Of a stretch of 50,490 bases of DNA, positions 39,222 through 46,303 are shown piece by piece. The notes under the pieces were generated by a model. The model had not been told where the DNA came from. It did no database searches and saw nothing but the letters and a program-made list of their open reading frames with translations. Position 1 is the stretch's first letter. Every line of letters begins with the position of its first letter. The stretch spans positions 1 to 50,490 of IMG/VR virus record IMGVR_UViG_3300018067_000002. One strand, 5' to 3'. The stretch comes from a virus. Made by a program: the position numbers and the translations under genes.

Positions 39222-39698
39222 TTAGCTCTTTTCTGCCGCTACATTCTGAGCGACTTGACTTCGGCTCGTCGTATTCCAAAACTTTTCTGTCTCGTGCAAC
39301 AAATTGTCGAGGATCATTGTAAATCTTGCGTCGTGGCTCGTGCTATAGAATTTCAGCATCTCGAGCGCGTGAGCGTATTCATGAATTACTAGACCGACAC
39401 GCAATCTTCCATTCGGCTCGGAGTGAATCGTCGGATTGTATGGAGTCTCAGGGAGGCTGATATAGCCTCGACCATTCTTGACTCCACCCCATCCTCGTGC
39501 TGTATGTTTTCCGGCTCTCGGGGCGCGCAATCTAACGAGTGGCATTTGTTGACCGGGAAAATATTTCTCGTGCATTACAGCAATCAAGAAATATGCTGTC
39601 TCAGGTTCACAGCTTGTCTGATGTGCCAATCGTAGACGATTGGGATTTATTGACTGGCGTGCTACACAGTCATACTCACCCGGAATAAGATTTGTCAT
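39222..39698 (-). CDS. SprT/zincin-like metallopeptidase (putative)
   Basis: The 158 residues contain VGLVIHEYAHALEMLKFYST: H106-E107-x2-H110 is the HExxH zinc motif. SHDARFTMILDNLL provides a candidate third His (122) in the SprT/WSS1-like form. GRGYISLPE before it is the expected edge strand. A protease acting on host or phage proteins, or a cell-wall-related zincin, is possible. It is the first gene downstream of the iteron region and its promoter. Confidence 0.65.
   Translation of the reverse strand: MTNLIPGEYDCVARQSINPNRLRLAHQTSCEPETAYFLIAVMHEKYFPGQQMPLVRLRAPRAGKHTARGWGGVKNGRGYISLPETPYNPTIHSEPNGRLRVGLVIHEYAHALEMLKFYSTSHDARFTMILDNLLHETEKFWNTTSRSQVAQNVAAEKS
39258..39271 (-). repeat. Dispersed CGACGAGCCGAAGT motif, copy 3
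   Basis: Near the 3' end of the metallopeptidase gene, read as TTSRSQ. Confidence 0.5.
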
Positions 39699-39736
39699 TG
39701 TCGTAAACTTTGTAATAGTCGTAAACTTCTCGCGGG

Positions 39737-39789
39737 TATTTCACGTATATTTCACGTATATTTCACGGCTTTGTCGCGGGTATTTCACG
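39737..39789 (-). repeat. Left iteron array, 11-bp period
   Basis: Minus-strand core CGTGAAATA occurs at 39737-39745, 39748-39756, 39759-39767 and 39781-39789. The first three are exactly 11 bases apart and the fourth 22 further on, so helical phase is kept. Confidence 0.8.
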
Positions 39790-39866
39790 GATATTATTAG
39801 TGTGTATTTTTTACACTATTCGCCGCTAACTGCTTGCGCTGTAAGGGTTTGCGGTAACACAAGAGC

Positions 39867-39895
39867 ATTATACCATACCCCTATGCCGATGTCAA
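39867..39895 (-). promoter_or_regulatory. Sigma70-type promoter, perfect consensus
   Basis: Minus strand: TTGACA, 17-base spacer, TATAAT. Transcription would cross the left iteron array before reaching the metallopeptidase gene at 39698, so a protein bound to the iterons could control it. Confidence 0.85.
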
Positions 39896-40063
39896 GCCCA
39901 TAGGTTGGATCGACGATCCAAAAGTTTGGCGTCGAAATCCAATTTTTTGTCTTTTTTTATATTTTGTATGTATTTATAGGGTAGTAGACTCTACAGTATA
40001 CTTTTCACCGATAAGTGCTTTAGAATCAGTAACTTACGGGAAATGCCCGTCGGAAAAAATACC

Positions 40064-40133
40064 CGTGAAGTATGTGTGAAGTATCCGTGAAGTACCCGTG
40101 AAATACCCGTGAAGTATCCGTGAAGTTCCGTGG
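40064..40133 (+). repeat. Right iteron array, 11-bp period
   Basis: Plus-strand core CGTGAARTA at 40064, 40075 (TGTGAAGTA), 40086, 40097, 40108 and 40119, exactly 11 bases apart, with a partial seventh unit (CCGTGG). It is inverted relative to the left array. Confidence 0.85.
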
Positions 40134-40136
40134 TAG

Positions 40137-40168
40137 GTTTACGACGGAGTGCTGTTTACGTCGTAAAC
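40137..40168. repeat. GTTTACGAC / GTCGTAAAC inverted repeat
   Basis: The arms are at 40137-40145 and 40160-40168, and the right arm also forms TTTACG-T-CGTAAA. The same 9-mer occurs twice near 39700 on the other side of the iterons. Confidence 0.6.
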
Positions 40169-40322
40169 CCTATCGGCCCTAGAAACGGCGATCGGCGTTT
40201 CCGGGCACCTTACTATTGCTTCGGAACGATCGTTGATCGTAGGGCATTCTAGCGCGTTCTAGGGGCATTCTAGGCTGTAGGTTCAGCCTGCATCTCGAGC
40301 GCCCCGCAGCCCAGACCGACAA

Positions 40323-40352
40323 ATAGCCTGCATCGTCTCCAATGCAGGCTAT
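40323..40352. terminator. Strong hairpin
   Basis: ATAGCCTGCAT and ATGCAGGCTAT pair over 11 bases with an 8-base loop. Lacks a T run on either strand; it lies beyond the main terminator and may be structural or a backup. Confidence 0.45.
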
Positions 40353-40370
40353 CTGTCGCTTGTGTGTCGT

Positions 40371-40398
40371 AAAAATACGGGGCATTTCTGCCCCGTAT
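40371..40398 (-). terminator. Rho-independent terminator
   Basis: On the minus strand ATACGGGGCA-GAAA-TGCCCCGTAT is a perfect 10-bp stem with a GAAA loop, followed by TTTT. It ends the transcript of the gene at 40403-40897 and insulates the iteron region. Confidence 0.9.
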
Positions 40399-40402
40399 CG
40401 GT

Positions 40403-40897
40403 CTAGGCCATTGCCTCGATCTTCTTGAGCGCTTCGGCCTCGCTGATGTTGAACGCTTTTGCGAGTTGCTTCGCTGCGGCCAATTTCGCCTTGTCCGGTC
40501 CCTCGACCAGAACTGCAAGACGCTGAGACTCCTTGGACTTCGCGCCGAGGTCGTTTCCGTAGAAAAAGTCCTTTACCGCGCAAGGACCGTCAAAGTCGGA
40601 AATGTCGTTTCCGTCCTTGTCCTTTTCGGACTTCCACGTCGTCTCGACACCGCCAGCGATCGCGGCCATCCCCTTGTAGTTGGTCGGGACCAGCTGCAAG
40701 TATTCCTTGCGGTAGGGCTTCGACTCGACGTTGCGCTTCACATTGTTGATCCGCGCCACAACGTCACCCGCGGTGATCGCTGCCTTGACCGCGTCGGTCT
40801 GCTTGGCGATCTCGGTATTGAGATCCAGCGTCCCGCCGACCAGCGTGGCCTCTTCCTTTGCCACTTCCTCACCTGCTACGATCTTCACTTTTGCCAT
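40403..40897 (-). CDS. Highly expressed early protein, unknown function
   Basis: ATG 40897 (MAKVKIVAGEEVAKEEA) has AGGAAG upstream; 164 residues. It is charged, with a helical N-terminus, a central beta part (KPYRKEYLQLVPTNYKGMAA) and a C-terminal UBA/SAP-like helix pair (AKAFNISEAEALKKIEAM). Codon use is GC-rich like the capsid and ssDNA-binding genes, hinting at strong expression. It stands alone between three upstream promoters and a strong terminator, the placement of a first-expressed host-takeover protein. No family recognised. Confidence 0.65.
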   Translation of the reverse strand: MAKVKIVAGEEVAKEEATLVGGTLDLNTEIAKQTDAVKAAITAGDVVARINNVKRNVESKPYRKEYLQLVPTNYKGMAAIAGGVETTWKSEKDKDGNDISDFDGPCAVKDFFYGNDLGAKSKESQRLAVLVEGPDKAKLAAAKQLAKAFNISEAEALKKIEAMA

Positions 40898-40958
40898 TTG
40901 GCACACTTCCTGTTAGTGGCGCGTTTTGCGCCGTTTCCGTTTCCGAACTTACTAGAAC

Positions 40959-40987
40959 AGTATAACATGGTTTCGTTTCGGTGTCAA
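40959..40987 (-). promoter_or_regulatory. Sigma70-type promoter
   Basis: TTGACA, 17-base spacer, TATACT. Nearest to the gene starting at 40897. Confidence 0.85.
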
Positions 40988-41043
40988 GCGTTTATTTTGC
41001 TTTTCTTTTCGCGCCGCCCGTTACCGTTTCTAACCATACATAC

Positions 41044-41072
41044 ATTCTAGCATACCTGCGCTACCCTGTCAA
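41044..41072 (-). promoter_or_regulatory. Sigma70-type promoter
   Basis: TTGACA, 17-base spacer, TAGAAT; second of the tandem early promoters. Confidence 0.8.
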
Positions 41073-41150
41073 TAGGTAACATTTACTTACCTGCTACGTA
41101 TTCAGTTGTCAAGGAGCGCACACCGTCGAACTAACTACCCAACGACATAC

Positions 41151-41179
41151 AGTCTACCATAGGCGCACATGGTTGTCAA
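41151..41179 (-). promoter_or_regulatory. Sigma70-type promoter
   Basis: TTGACA, 17-base spacer, TAGACT; most distal of the tandem early promoters. Confidence 0.8.
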
Positions 41180-41404
41180 TAGGAAGATTTTACAATGAAT
41201 ATGTATTTTTTATATAGCGTGCTACGACTGTGAGCTATTGCACCGATCGTGCCATGCCAACCGACTGGGGCATATGCCCGTCGGAACGGGTCCCATGTCG
41301 GCCAGGGGTTTAAGGCTGTCGAAAGCATGCTTGTTTGCAACTTATATGTTCATTCGGCAGTCTGAATATAACGCCTTATTTTCCATGCGACGAAAACGGA
41401 TCTT

Positions 41405-41422
41405 GCCGTTCACTTGATGAAC
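41405..41422. repeat. Dispersed 18-bp palindromic motif, copy 5 (intergenic)
   Basis: GCCGTTCACTTGATGAAC followed by GGCTACCG, 44 bases upstream of the -35 box of the late promoter. This non-coding copy is the best placed to be an operator. Confidence 0.55.
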
Positions 41423-41465
41423 GGCTACCGATAAGCCCTTTGTTTGCAAGCACTTACGGGCGGGC

Positions 41466-41495
41466 TTGACAAGCAACCGGCATTTATGGTAGAAT
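41466..41495 (+). promoter_or_regulatory. Late-arm sigma70-type promoter
   Basis: TTGACA, 18-base spacer, TAGAAT, fifteen bases before the small terminase start codon. The only strong plus-strand promoter seen, so it may drive the long late arm. Confidence 0.8.
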
Positions 41496-41510
41496 CACGC
41501 AGGAGCGACG

Positions 41511-42209
41511 ATGCTCAGCAGTTCGTCGTATTCTAGGATTACGACTATGTTCATATCCGAAGAAGAAGCTCTCGAACGTCTTCGATCCTCTAACAATTTA
41601 GTGAACCGTCTTGGTGTGACTCAACCTGAAACGGGTCCCATACAGGACGACGAAGAAAAGTCAAGTGAAGTCGACGCTGCCCTACAACATGAACTCGACC
41701 TCGATCCAGACATAGATCCAGTGCGCGCCGCAGTTCTCGCTGGACGGCGCGCAACGGGAAGTAACGGTCGCGGTCGATATCCCGGACAGAAGAACATTCC
41801 GCCTGTCTTCAGATCACTGATCGGAGCAACGAGCCGAATTACATCGGCTGAAAGTGCAGCTAAGATGTTCGGAGTTTCTGTCCCAACTGCGCACAATTAC
41901 GCGCACGGGAAACTCGCATCAAAGGCTACGCCGAATCAGAGTCTGCTCGAGTCCATCGAGAACGATACGCAAAGTATCAGGCAACAAGTTCTCGGTGTTC
42001 TTTCCTTCACGATTGCAGGCATCACTCCAGACAAGATCGAGAACAAGGATGCCAAGGAACTTTCGATCATCGCGCGCAACCTTGGATCAATCATGTCTGC
42101 GACCAAACCTCCGGCCGATTTCGGAGACAAGACAACGAACGCTCAGGTCATAGTCTTTTCTCCCGAGCAGGAACAAGAATCATTCTATCCAACAAAAGAG
42201 ATCGGCTAA
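41511..42209 (+). CDS. Terminase small subunit
   Basis: ATG 41511 has AGGAG upstream; 232 residues (a shorter form from MFISEEEALERLR is possible). The N-terminal third is acidic; ITSAESAAKMFGVSVPTAHN (about 110-129) is a helix-turn-helix for binding the packaging site. The C-terminal helices and an extended tail probably contact the large subunit. It is the first gene of the late arm, five genes before the large terminase. Confidence 0.65.
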   Translation: MLSSSSYSRITTMFISEEEALERLRSSNNLVNRLGVTQPETGPIQDDEEKSSEVDAALQHELDLDPDIDPVRAAVLAGRRATGSNGRGRYPGQKNIPPVFRSLIGATSRITSAESAAKMFGVSVPTAHNYAHGKLASKATPNQSLLESIENDTQSIRQQVLGVLSFTIAGITPDKIENKDAKELSIIARNLGSIMSATKPPADFGDKTTNAQVIVFSPEQEQESFYPTKEIG

Positions 42210-42262
42210 CACTAAGGTAAAGTATCCCGTAGTCGAAGCCGTCGACGAAGTGAGTTAAAATT

Positions 42263-42520
42263 ATGCAAGGTTTTGTTCGTAAGCTCTTTGCAGACAAGGG
42301 CTACGCTTTCATCGAAGGTTCAGACCAGAGAGACTACTTCCTCCACTGGTCGAAAGTTTCGCGCGCCTCCGTTCCCTTCCGGAATATGCGCGAAGGCGAC
42401 AAGGTCACGTTTGATTATGAAGAAGGAGATCAGGGACCAAAAGCCCTGAACGTGCTAGTCAACCGAACACAGGAGAATACCGATGCCACTGTCCGACCTC
42501 TCGCAAACGAAGCCGGTTGA
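42263..42520 (+). CDS. Cold-shock domain protein
   Basis: The 85 residues are a CSD OB-fold: MQGFVRKLFADKGYAFIEGS holds RNP1 (KGYAFIEG), DYFLHWSKVS holds RNP2, and GDKVTFDYEEGDQGPKALNV the final strands. It binds single-stranded nucleic acid and may act as an RNA chaperone during infection. The C-terminal tail overlaps the next gene by 38 bp. Confidence 0.85.
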   Translation: MQGFVRKLFADKGYAFIEGSDQRDYFLHWSKVSRASVPFRNMREGDKVTFDYEEGDQGPKALNVLVNRTQENTDATVRPLANEAG

Positions 42521-43430
42521 CCCACAGTACGGTCAATCAGTCCCGCTCCGCCCAGGTGACCACCCTGGACCCGACGATCCCGGCGTGAATGAGCGCCCCT
42601 CAGTCGACAACAGTCTGCCAGGCAACGACGTGCCCGAGTGGCTCAGCAAGCCAGGTCCGGATCGTCCTCGTGTCGGCGGAGATTCAACGCGCGCGCAATG
42701 GGCATTCGATCCAAAGAGCAAGAAGCTCGTCAAGCTCGACAAGCAGAAGTCGCTTGCGAACATGAAGATCAATCTCGGTTCGCCTCTCAACGTGAAGACA
42801 AAGACTGGAGAGGTGCAGGCAGGTCCGGGAGACATCGTCGGCGACTGGGGCAAACATCAGGTCATGATGAGCAAAGAAATGTTCATTGCTCTGATGGGCC
42901 AAGAGGAGTACGACAATCTGCTCCGCAAGGAAATGCTGAAGGTCGTCATCGCCAAGCGTCTCGACGACGGACTTCCTGCATACACCGAGCAAGAGATCGG
43001 TATCAAGAAAGAGGAGATCGATAAGGTCATCGAAGCCAAGGCGCGCTCCGAAGAGGACTTTGATCCCAACGATCTGAATCAACGCATTCAGATCACCGAT
43101 TCTTCTGAAGGTCCTCCGACAATCGCACCGGATGAGTATGGAACCATCATCCCCGGACCGATGCTCCCGATTCCGGTCAACATGCCGGACGAAGGTGAAC
43201 CTCCTCCGACGTCTCAAGATCCTGCCACAGGTGCATCAGCGGGTAGTCCGGGAACTTGGACTCCAAGTGGCGGACAACCTCCCGCCGACTTTGCTGCACT
43301 CAGCAGCATGACGGCCGACCCCACGACCGCGTGGACCGAAGGCCAGTACGTCACTCTCGGTGACAACTCGGATGCCTATTGGGATGGCACGAATTGGGTC
43401 GTCGGTAGAGCACCGGCAGCCGCTCCTTAG
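42483..43430 (+). CDS. Hypothetical protein, possible virion component
   Basis: The 315-residue product has a Pro/Asp-rich disordered N-terminus (1-75), a middle with GKHQVMMSKEMFIALMGQEE and charged helices, and a C-terminal beta module (AWTEGQYVTLGDNSDAYWDG, TNWVVGRAPAAA) of the kind appended to phage capsid-decorating proteins. Strong rho-independent terminator follows. No family assigned. Confidence 0.5.
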   Translation: MPLSDLSQTKPVDPQYGQSVPLRPGDHPGPDDPGVNERPSVDNSLPGNDVPEWLSKPGPDRPRVGGDSTRAQWAFDPKSKKLVKLDKQKSLANMKINLGSPLNVKTKTGEVQAGPGDIVGDWGKHQVMMSKEMFIALMGQEEYDNLLRKEMLKVVIAKRLDDGLPAYTEQEIGIKKEEIDKVIEAKARSEEDFDPNDLNQRIQITDSSEGPPTIAPDEYGTIIPGPMLPIPVNMPDEGEPPPTSQDPATGASAGSPGTWTPSGGQPPADFAALSSMTADPTTAWTEGQYVTLGDNSDAYWDGTNWVVGRAPAAAP

Positions 43431-43437
43431 GACTATA

Positions 43438-43475
43438 GGGTGCGCCGATAGTGTGCTCGGCGCACCCTTTCTTTC
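43438..43475 (+). terminator. Rho-independent terminator
   Basis: GGGTGCGCCG and CGGCGCACCC form a perfect 10-bp stem with a 10-base loop, followed by TTTCTTTC. Confidence 0.85.
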
Positions 43476-43488
43476 GACGAGCCGAAGT
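43475..43488 (+). repeat. Dispersed CGACGAGCCGAAGT motif, copy 4 (intergenic)
   Basis: The only fully non-coding copy, on the plus strand between the terminator and the lipoprotein gene, followed by a related CCGAAGTCAAGTGAAGTCT. Confidence 0.5.
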
Positions 43489-43522
43489 ATTCCGAAGTCA
43501 AGTGAAGTCTAGGTAAATTCAA

Positions 43523-44059
43523 ATGAAGAAGATTCTAGTCGTTCTCTTAGTCGTGTTCTGTTTCGGATGCGACATCGAACTCACGATGCCGTCAACGAAC
43601 GTAACGAACACGAATACGAACACCGTCTCTATCGACCTACACGACCTCATAAACTTTGCTCCAATGGCGAATCCCACGAGCACGCCAGTTCCTGGTGGGC
43701 CGACCGGATCTGAGACGCCATTACCTTTACCTGCTTCTGCTCAAGGAATCGCCCAGGGTGTAGCAAACAACAATCAGAGCGCCCTTTTGAGATCGTGTCA
43801 GGCGATATATGGCGAGGTTGCTTGGACCTTCATGGACGCTGAAGTGGCTGCGCTCAAGGCTCAGGATCCTCGCTGGGGTTACATGGTCAAGCCTACCGAT
43901 GGAACGATCTCCAAGGACGTTATCGCGTATCGAGCGACTTCGGATAATTCAGGCGCGTGGGGTGTCGATATCATCGTCGATCACTGCGGCAACCCGAGTT
44001 TCGCCTGGAACGTTCTCGGATTCGACCCGAATGCACAATGGTCAGGAACGAGGTTCTGA
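43523..44059 (+). CDS. Phage lipoprotein
   Basis: The 178-residue protein starts with a signal peptide (MKKILVVLLVVFCFGC) ending in a lipobox-like CFGC; Cys16 would be lipidated. A Thr/Asn/Pro-rich linker follows (about 20-70), then a globular domain with two Cys (SCQAIYGEVAW, DHCGNPSFAWN). Phage lipoproteins often block superinfection or aid lysis. The stop overlaps the next start (TGATG). Confidence 0.75.
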   Translation: MKKILVVLLVVFCFGCDIELTMPSTNVTNTNTNTVSIDLHDLINFAPMANPTSTPVPGGPTGSETPLPLPASAQGIAQGVANNNQSALLRSCQAIYGEVAWTFMDAEVAALKAQDPRWGYMVKPTDGTISKDVIAYRATSDNSGAWGVDIIVDHCGNPSFAWNVLGFDPNAQWSGTRF

Positions 44060-44220
44060 TGATTCTCATTCTTGTTATCCTCATCGTTCTGCTGTTTAGC
44101 ACCGCTCCATATTATCCATATTCCCGTAGCTGGGGATACGGACCTTCAGGAGCTGTCACACTCATTCTTGTCATCCTCATCATCTACATGCTGTTAGGAC
44201 GTGGTCAGGCAAGGTTGTAA
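44059..44220 (+). CDS. DUF3309-like small membrane protein
   Basis: The 53 residues have two hydrophobic spans around a short loop: MILILVILIVLLFSTAPYYP, YSRSWGYGPSG, AVTLILVILIIYMLLGR. This matches the small DUF3309 family (YSRxWGYGPSG loop). Function of the family is unknown. It could take part in lysis, since no holin was found, but that is only a guess. Confidence 0.75.
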   Translation: MILILVILIVLLFSTAPYYPYSRSWGYGPSGAVTLILVILIIYMLLGRGQARL

Positions 44221-44260
44221 TAAATTGGACACAGAGGCGATTCAATTAGAAAGGGTCAAG

Positions 44261-44407
44261 ATGCCCGCTAAAAGCGCGAAACAATATCGTTTCATGCAGG
44301 CGGCAGCCCACGGCGGTCTCAAAGGACCCCAACAAATTGATCCCTCTGTGGCCAAAGAGTTTATCGCAAAGATGCCGACGAGCAAGCGTAAGATTTGGAG
44401 CAAGTAA
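44261..44407 (+). CDS. Small basic PAKSxxQ-type protein
   Basis: ATG 44261 has AAAGGG upstream; 48 residues. MPAKSAKQYRFMQAAAHGGL and AKEFIAKMPTSKRKIWSK have the shape of the small DUF3008-like proteins frequently found near terminase genes. Function unknown. Its stop overlaps the next start (TAATG). Confidence 0.65.
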   Translation: MPAKSAKQYRFMQAAAHGGLKGPQQIDPSVAKEFIAKMPTSKRKIWSK

Positions 44408-44628
44408 TGGCCATCACATATAGCATTCCACTCGGCGTTCCGACACTGACTCTTGCGGGAGTCGCATACGCGTTACCAGTGCGCGCCTGTATGCTCATTT
44501 CTTCCGGAGCATCTGAAGTCTCGCTTGACGGGACTGCTTGGGCCGCGCACACTTCAGGTCAGAATGCTCAAGGAGCGTTCGTCAGGACAACTGGTGCGGC
44601 AACCGTCCTTGCTAAGCCGATAGGTTAA
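44407..44628 (+). CDS. Small virion-like beta protein
   Basis: The 73 residues are all-beta and Ala/Thr/Gly-rich (PLGVPTLTLAGVAYALPVRA, SEVSLDGTAWAAHTSGQNAQ), as in small decoration or fibre-cap proteins. No enzyme features. Placed directly before the large terminase gene. Confidence 0.55.
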   Translation: MAITYSIPLGVPTLTLAGVAYALPVRACMLISSGASEVSLDGTAWAAHTSGQNAQGAFVRTTGAATVLAKPIG

Positions 44629-44629
44629 G

Positions 44630-46303
44630 TTGCCTTTTCAGACTATTGAGGGAAGTAAAGTCTGGGAGCCAAACAAAAGGCAAACAGATTTTATCCGTAT
44701 CCCAGACCAAATATTCGAGGCAATGTATGGTGGAGCAGCTGGAGGAGGTAAGTCAGAACTCCTACTGATGCTTCCGATAGCTCGTGGCTGGTATGAAAAC
44801 TCAACTTTTAAGGGTATCATTTTTAGAAGAACATTCCCAGAGCTTGAAGAATCACTTATCCCAAGAAGTCGAGACATATATCCTCTTTTCGGAGCTACGT
44901 ATAACGATACGAAACACCGTTGGACGTTTCCATCAGGTGCCTGGATTCAGTTCTCGTATATGCTTAGGGCTGAGGACGCTCGAAGCCACGACACCGCCGA
45001 ATACAATTACATCGGATTTGACGAATTAACAGCCTTTGAGGAATTTCAATATGTTTTCCTTACTAGTCGCTGTCGTACCTCTGATAGCAGCCTTCCTGCT
45101 ATTATACGAAGTGCGACGAACCCGGGTAACGTCGGACATTCATGGGTTAGAAAAAGGTTCGTCGAACCGGCAAGGAATGGATACACGAAAATCTACGACC
45201 GAGTAGCTCAAAGCTACCGGATATTTATACCGGCGAAGCTGACGGATAACCATTTCCTGATGCGCGCCGACCCGAATTATATAAATCGTCTTCAACTCCT
45301 ACCGCTTGCCGAGAGAAAAGCTAAGCTCGAGGGTGATTGGTGGACGTTTACTGGTCAGGTCTTCAACGAATGGAGACATGAAAGATTTGCAGGGGAGCCT
45401 GTTAACGCGCTACATCTGATAGATCCTTTTCCATTGCCCGCGTTTTGGCCTCGAATTGCTGCAATTGACTGGGGCCACAGTGCAATGACGTGGATCGGAT
45501 GGGCGGCTGTTGCTCCTAACGGACAAGCGTTCCTTTATCGTCAATACGGTCGGAAAAATCAGAAGATTGTTGACTGGTCTAGTGACTTTGTCCGATTGTC
45601 ACAAGGCGAAATCATCGATTCCGTAGTGATCGATCCATCTGCTCGTCGAAAAGAAGGTGATCAACGGTCGATTTTACAGCAGTTTGTAGAGGTATTGAAT
45701 CCTCCAGGTCAAGATGCTCGTTACACCATCTCACTAGCTGATAACGATCGAGTCAGCGGCAAGATGTTGATGCACGAATACCTGAGATGGAACCAAAGAC
45801 CACCACGAATTGTTCCGAAAGAGGGATTCAACATTGAGACAGGCGCGCGAATTTTCAGGATTTACGGAGAGAAAGCCTATAAGGAATACGCGTCGATGTT
45901 TGAGCCGGAAAAACCGGAAACAAACATCCCAAAACTCCAAGTCTTCAAGGACTCGAGACTCTATGTTGATACCGATCTTGATGCGTTCGAAGACGTCATT
46001 CCCCTTTGCGTTTACGACGATGTCAAGACAGAAGATGTCATGGAATTCGATGGGGACGACCCGTATGACGGGGGTCGCTACCTGGTTAAAGAGATACATC
46101 GTTGGGTGGAAAAGTCGCAAGTCGTCAGCGAAGACAGGGAGAAACTCAACCAAGTCCTCCAATATCTAGAGAGTTCGGGTGACATGACCGGTTTCTACCG
46201 AAGAATGGAGAAACTGGACAGAAACAAGAATCAATTCATGAAACCTGTTAAGATGTATCATAAAGCTCCTCGTAGAAGGCGGTTTCCGTATGTGGCTCAT
46301 TGA
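44630..46303 (+). CDS. Terminase large subunit
   Basis: The TTG start at 44630 lies one base after the previous stop; 557 residues. The ATPase has Walker A GGAAGGGKS (34-42) and Walker B YIGFDELT (127-134), then SATNPGN as coupling motif. The nuclease domain begins RIAAIDWGHS (D280), continues VVIDPSARRK and ends near CVYDDVKTEDVMEFDGDD (RNase H-like acidic residues). It cuts and pumps DNA into the prohead through the portal. It overlaps the next gene by 14 bp. Confidence 0.93.
   Translation: MPFQTIEGSKVWEPNKRQTDFIRIPDQIFEAMYGGAAGGGKSELLLMLPIARGWYENSTFKGIIFRRTFPELEESLIPRSRDIYPLFGATYNDTKHRWTFPSGAWIQFSYMLRAEDARSHDTAEYNYIGFDELTAFEEFQYVFLTSRCRTSDSSLPAIIRSATNPGNVGHSWVRKRFVEPARNGYTKIYDRVAQSYRIFIPAKLTDNHFLMRADPNYINRLQLLPLAERKAKLEGDWWTFTGQVFNEWRHERFAGEPVNALHLIDPFPLPAFWPRIAAIDWGHSAMTWIGWAAVAPNGQAFLYRQYGRKNQKIVDWSSDFVRLSQGEIIDSVVIDPSARRKEGDQRSILQQFVEVLNPPGQDARYTISLADNDRVSGKMLMHEYLRWNQRPPRIVPKEGFNIETGARIFRIYGEKAYKEYASMFEPEKPETNIPKLQVFKDSRLYVDTDLDAFEDVIPLCVYDDVKTEDVMEFDGDDPYDGGRYLVKEIHRWVEKSQVVSEDREKLNQVLQYLESSGDMTGFYRRMEKLDRNKNQFMKPVKMYHKAPRRRRFPYVAH

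Larger units (their letters stand above)
39699..40402. other. Candidate replication origin / control region without genes
   Basis: About 700 bases hold no credible gene. In order: two GTCGTAAAC elements (39700-39708, 39718-39726), a left iteron array, a consensus minus-strand promoter (39867-39895), an AT-rich core (39935-39985), a right iteron array, a GTTTACGAC/GTCGTAAAC inverted pair, GGGCATTCTAG repeats near 40242 and 40261, and two strong hairpins. Iterons in inverted arrays flanking AT-rich DNA fit an origin or partition-type site. Confidence 0.6.
40907..41510. other. Divergent promoter region without genes
   Basis: Holds three consensus minus promoters, one degenerate one (TTGACA, 17, TAAGTA near 41084-41112), one plus promoter, an 18-bp palindrome (41405), and ATGCCCGTCGGAA (41274-41286), which is repeated at 40043-40055 next to the right iterons. 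I see no credible gene. Confidence 0.7.

Noticed and set aside
39640-39903. 87-codon plus-strand frame across the left iterons
   Set aside because: It encodes only a translation of the DNA repeats (VVNF, FHVYF, YFT) and lacks a ribosome site.
40064-40133. 11-bp repeats as a CRISPR array
   Set aside because: Units are contiguous with no spacers and far too short; iterons fit better.
40179-40583. Minus-strand frame downstream of the early single-gene unit
   Set aside because: Overlaps the terminator and the real gene in another frame; Arg/Ser-rich shadow composition.
42684-43217. 177-codon minus-strand frame
   Set aside because: Antisense shadow of the plus-strand protein at 42483-43430; no start signals.
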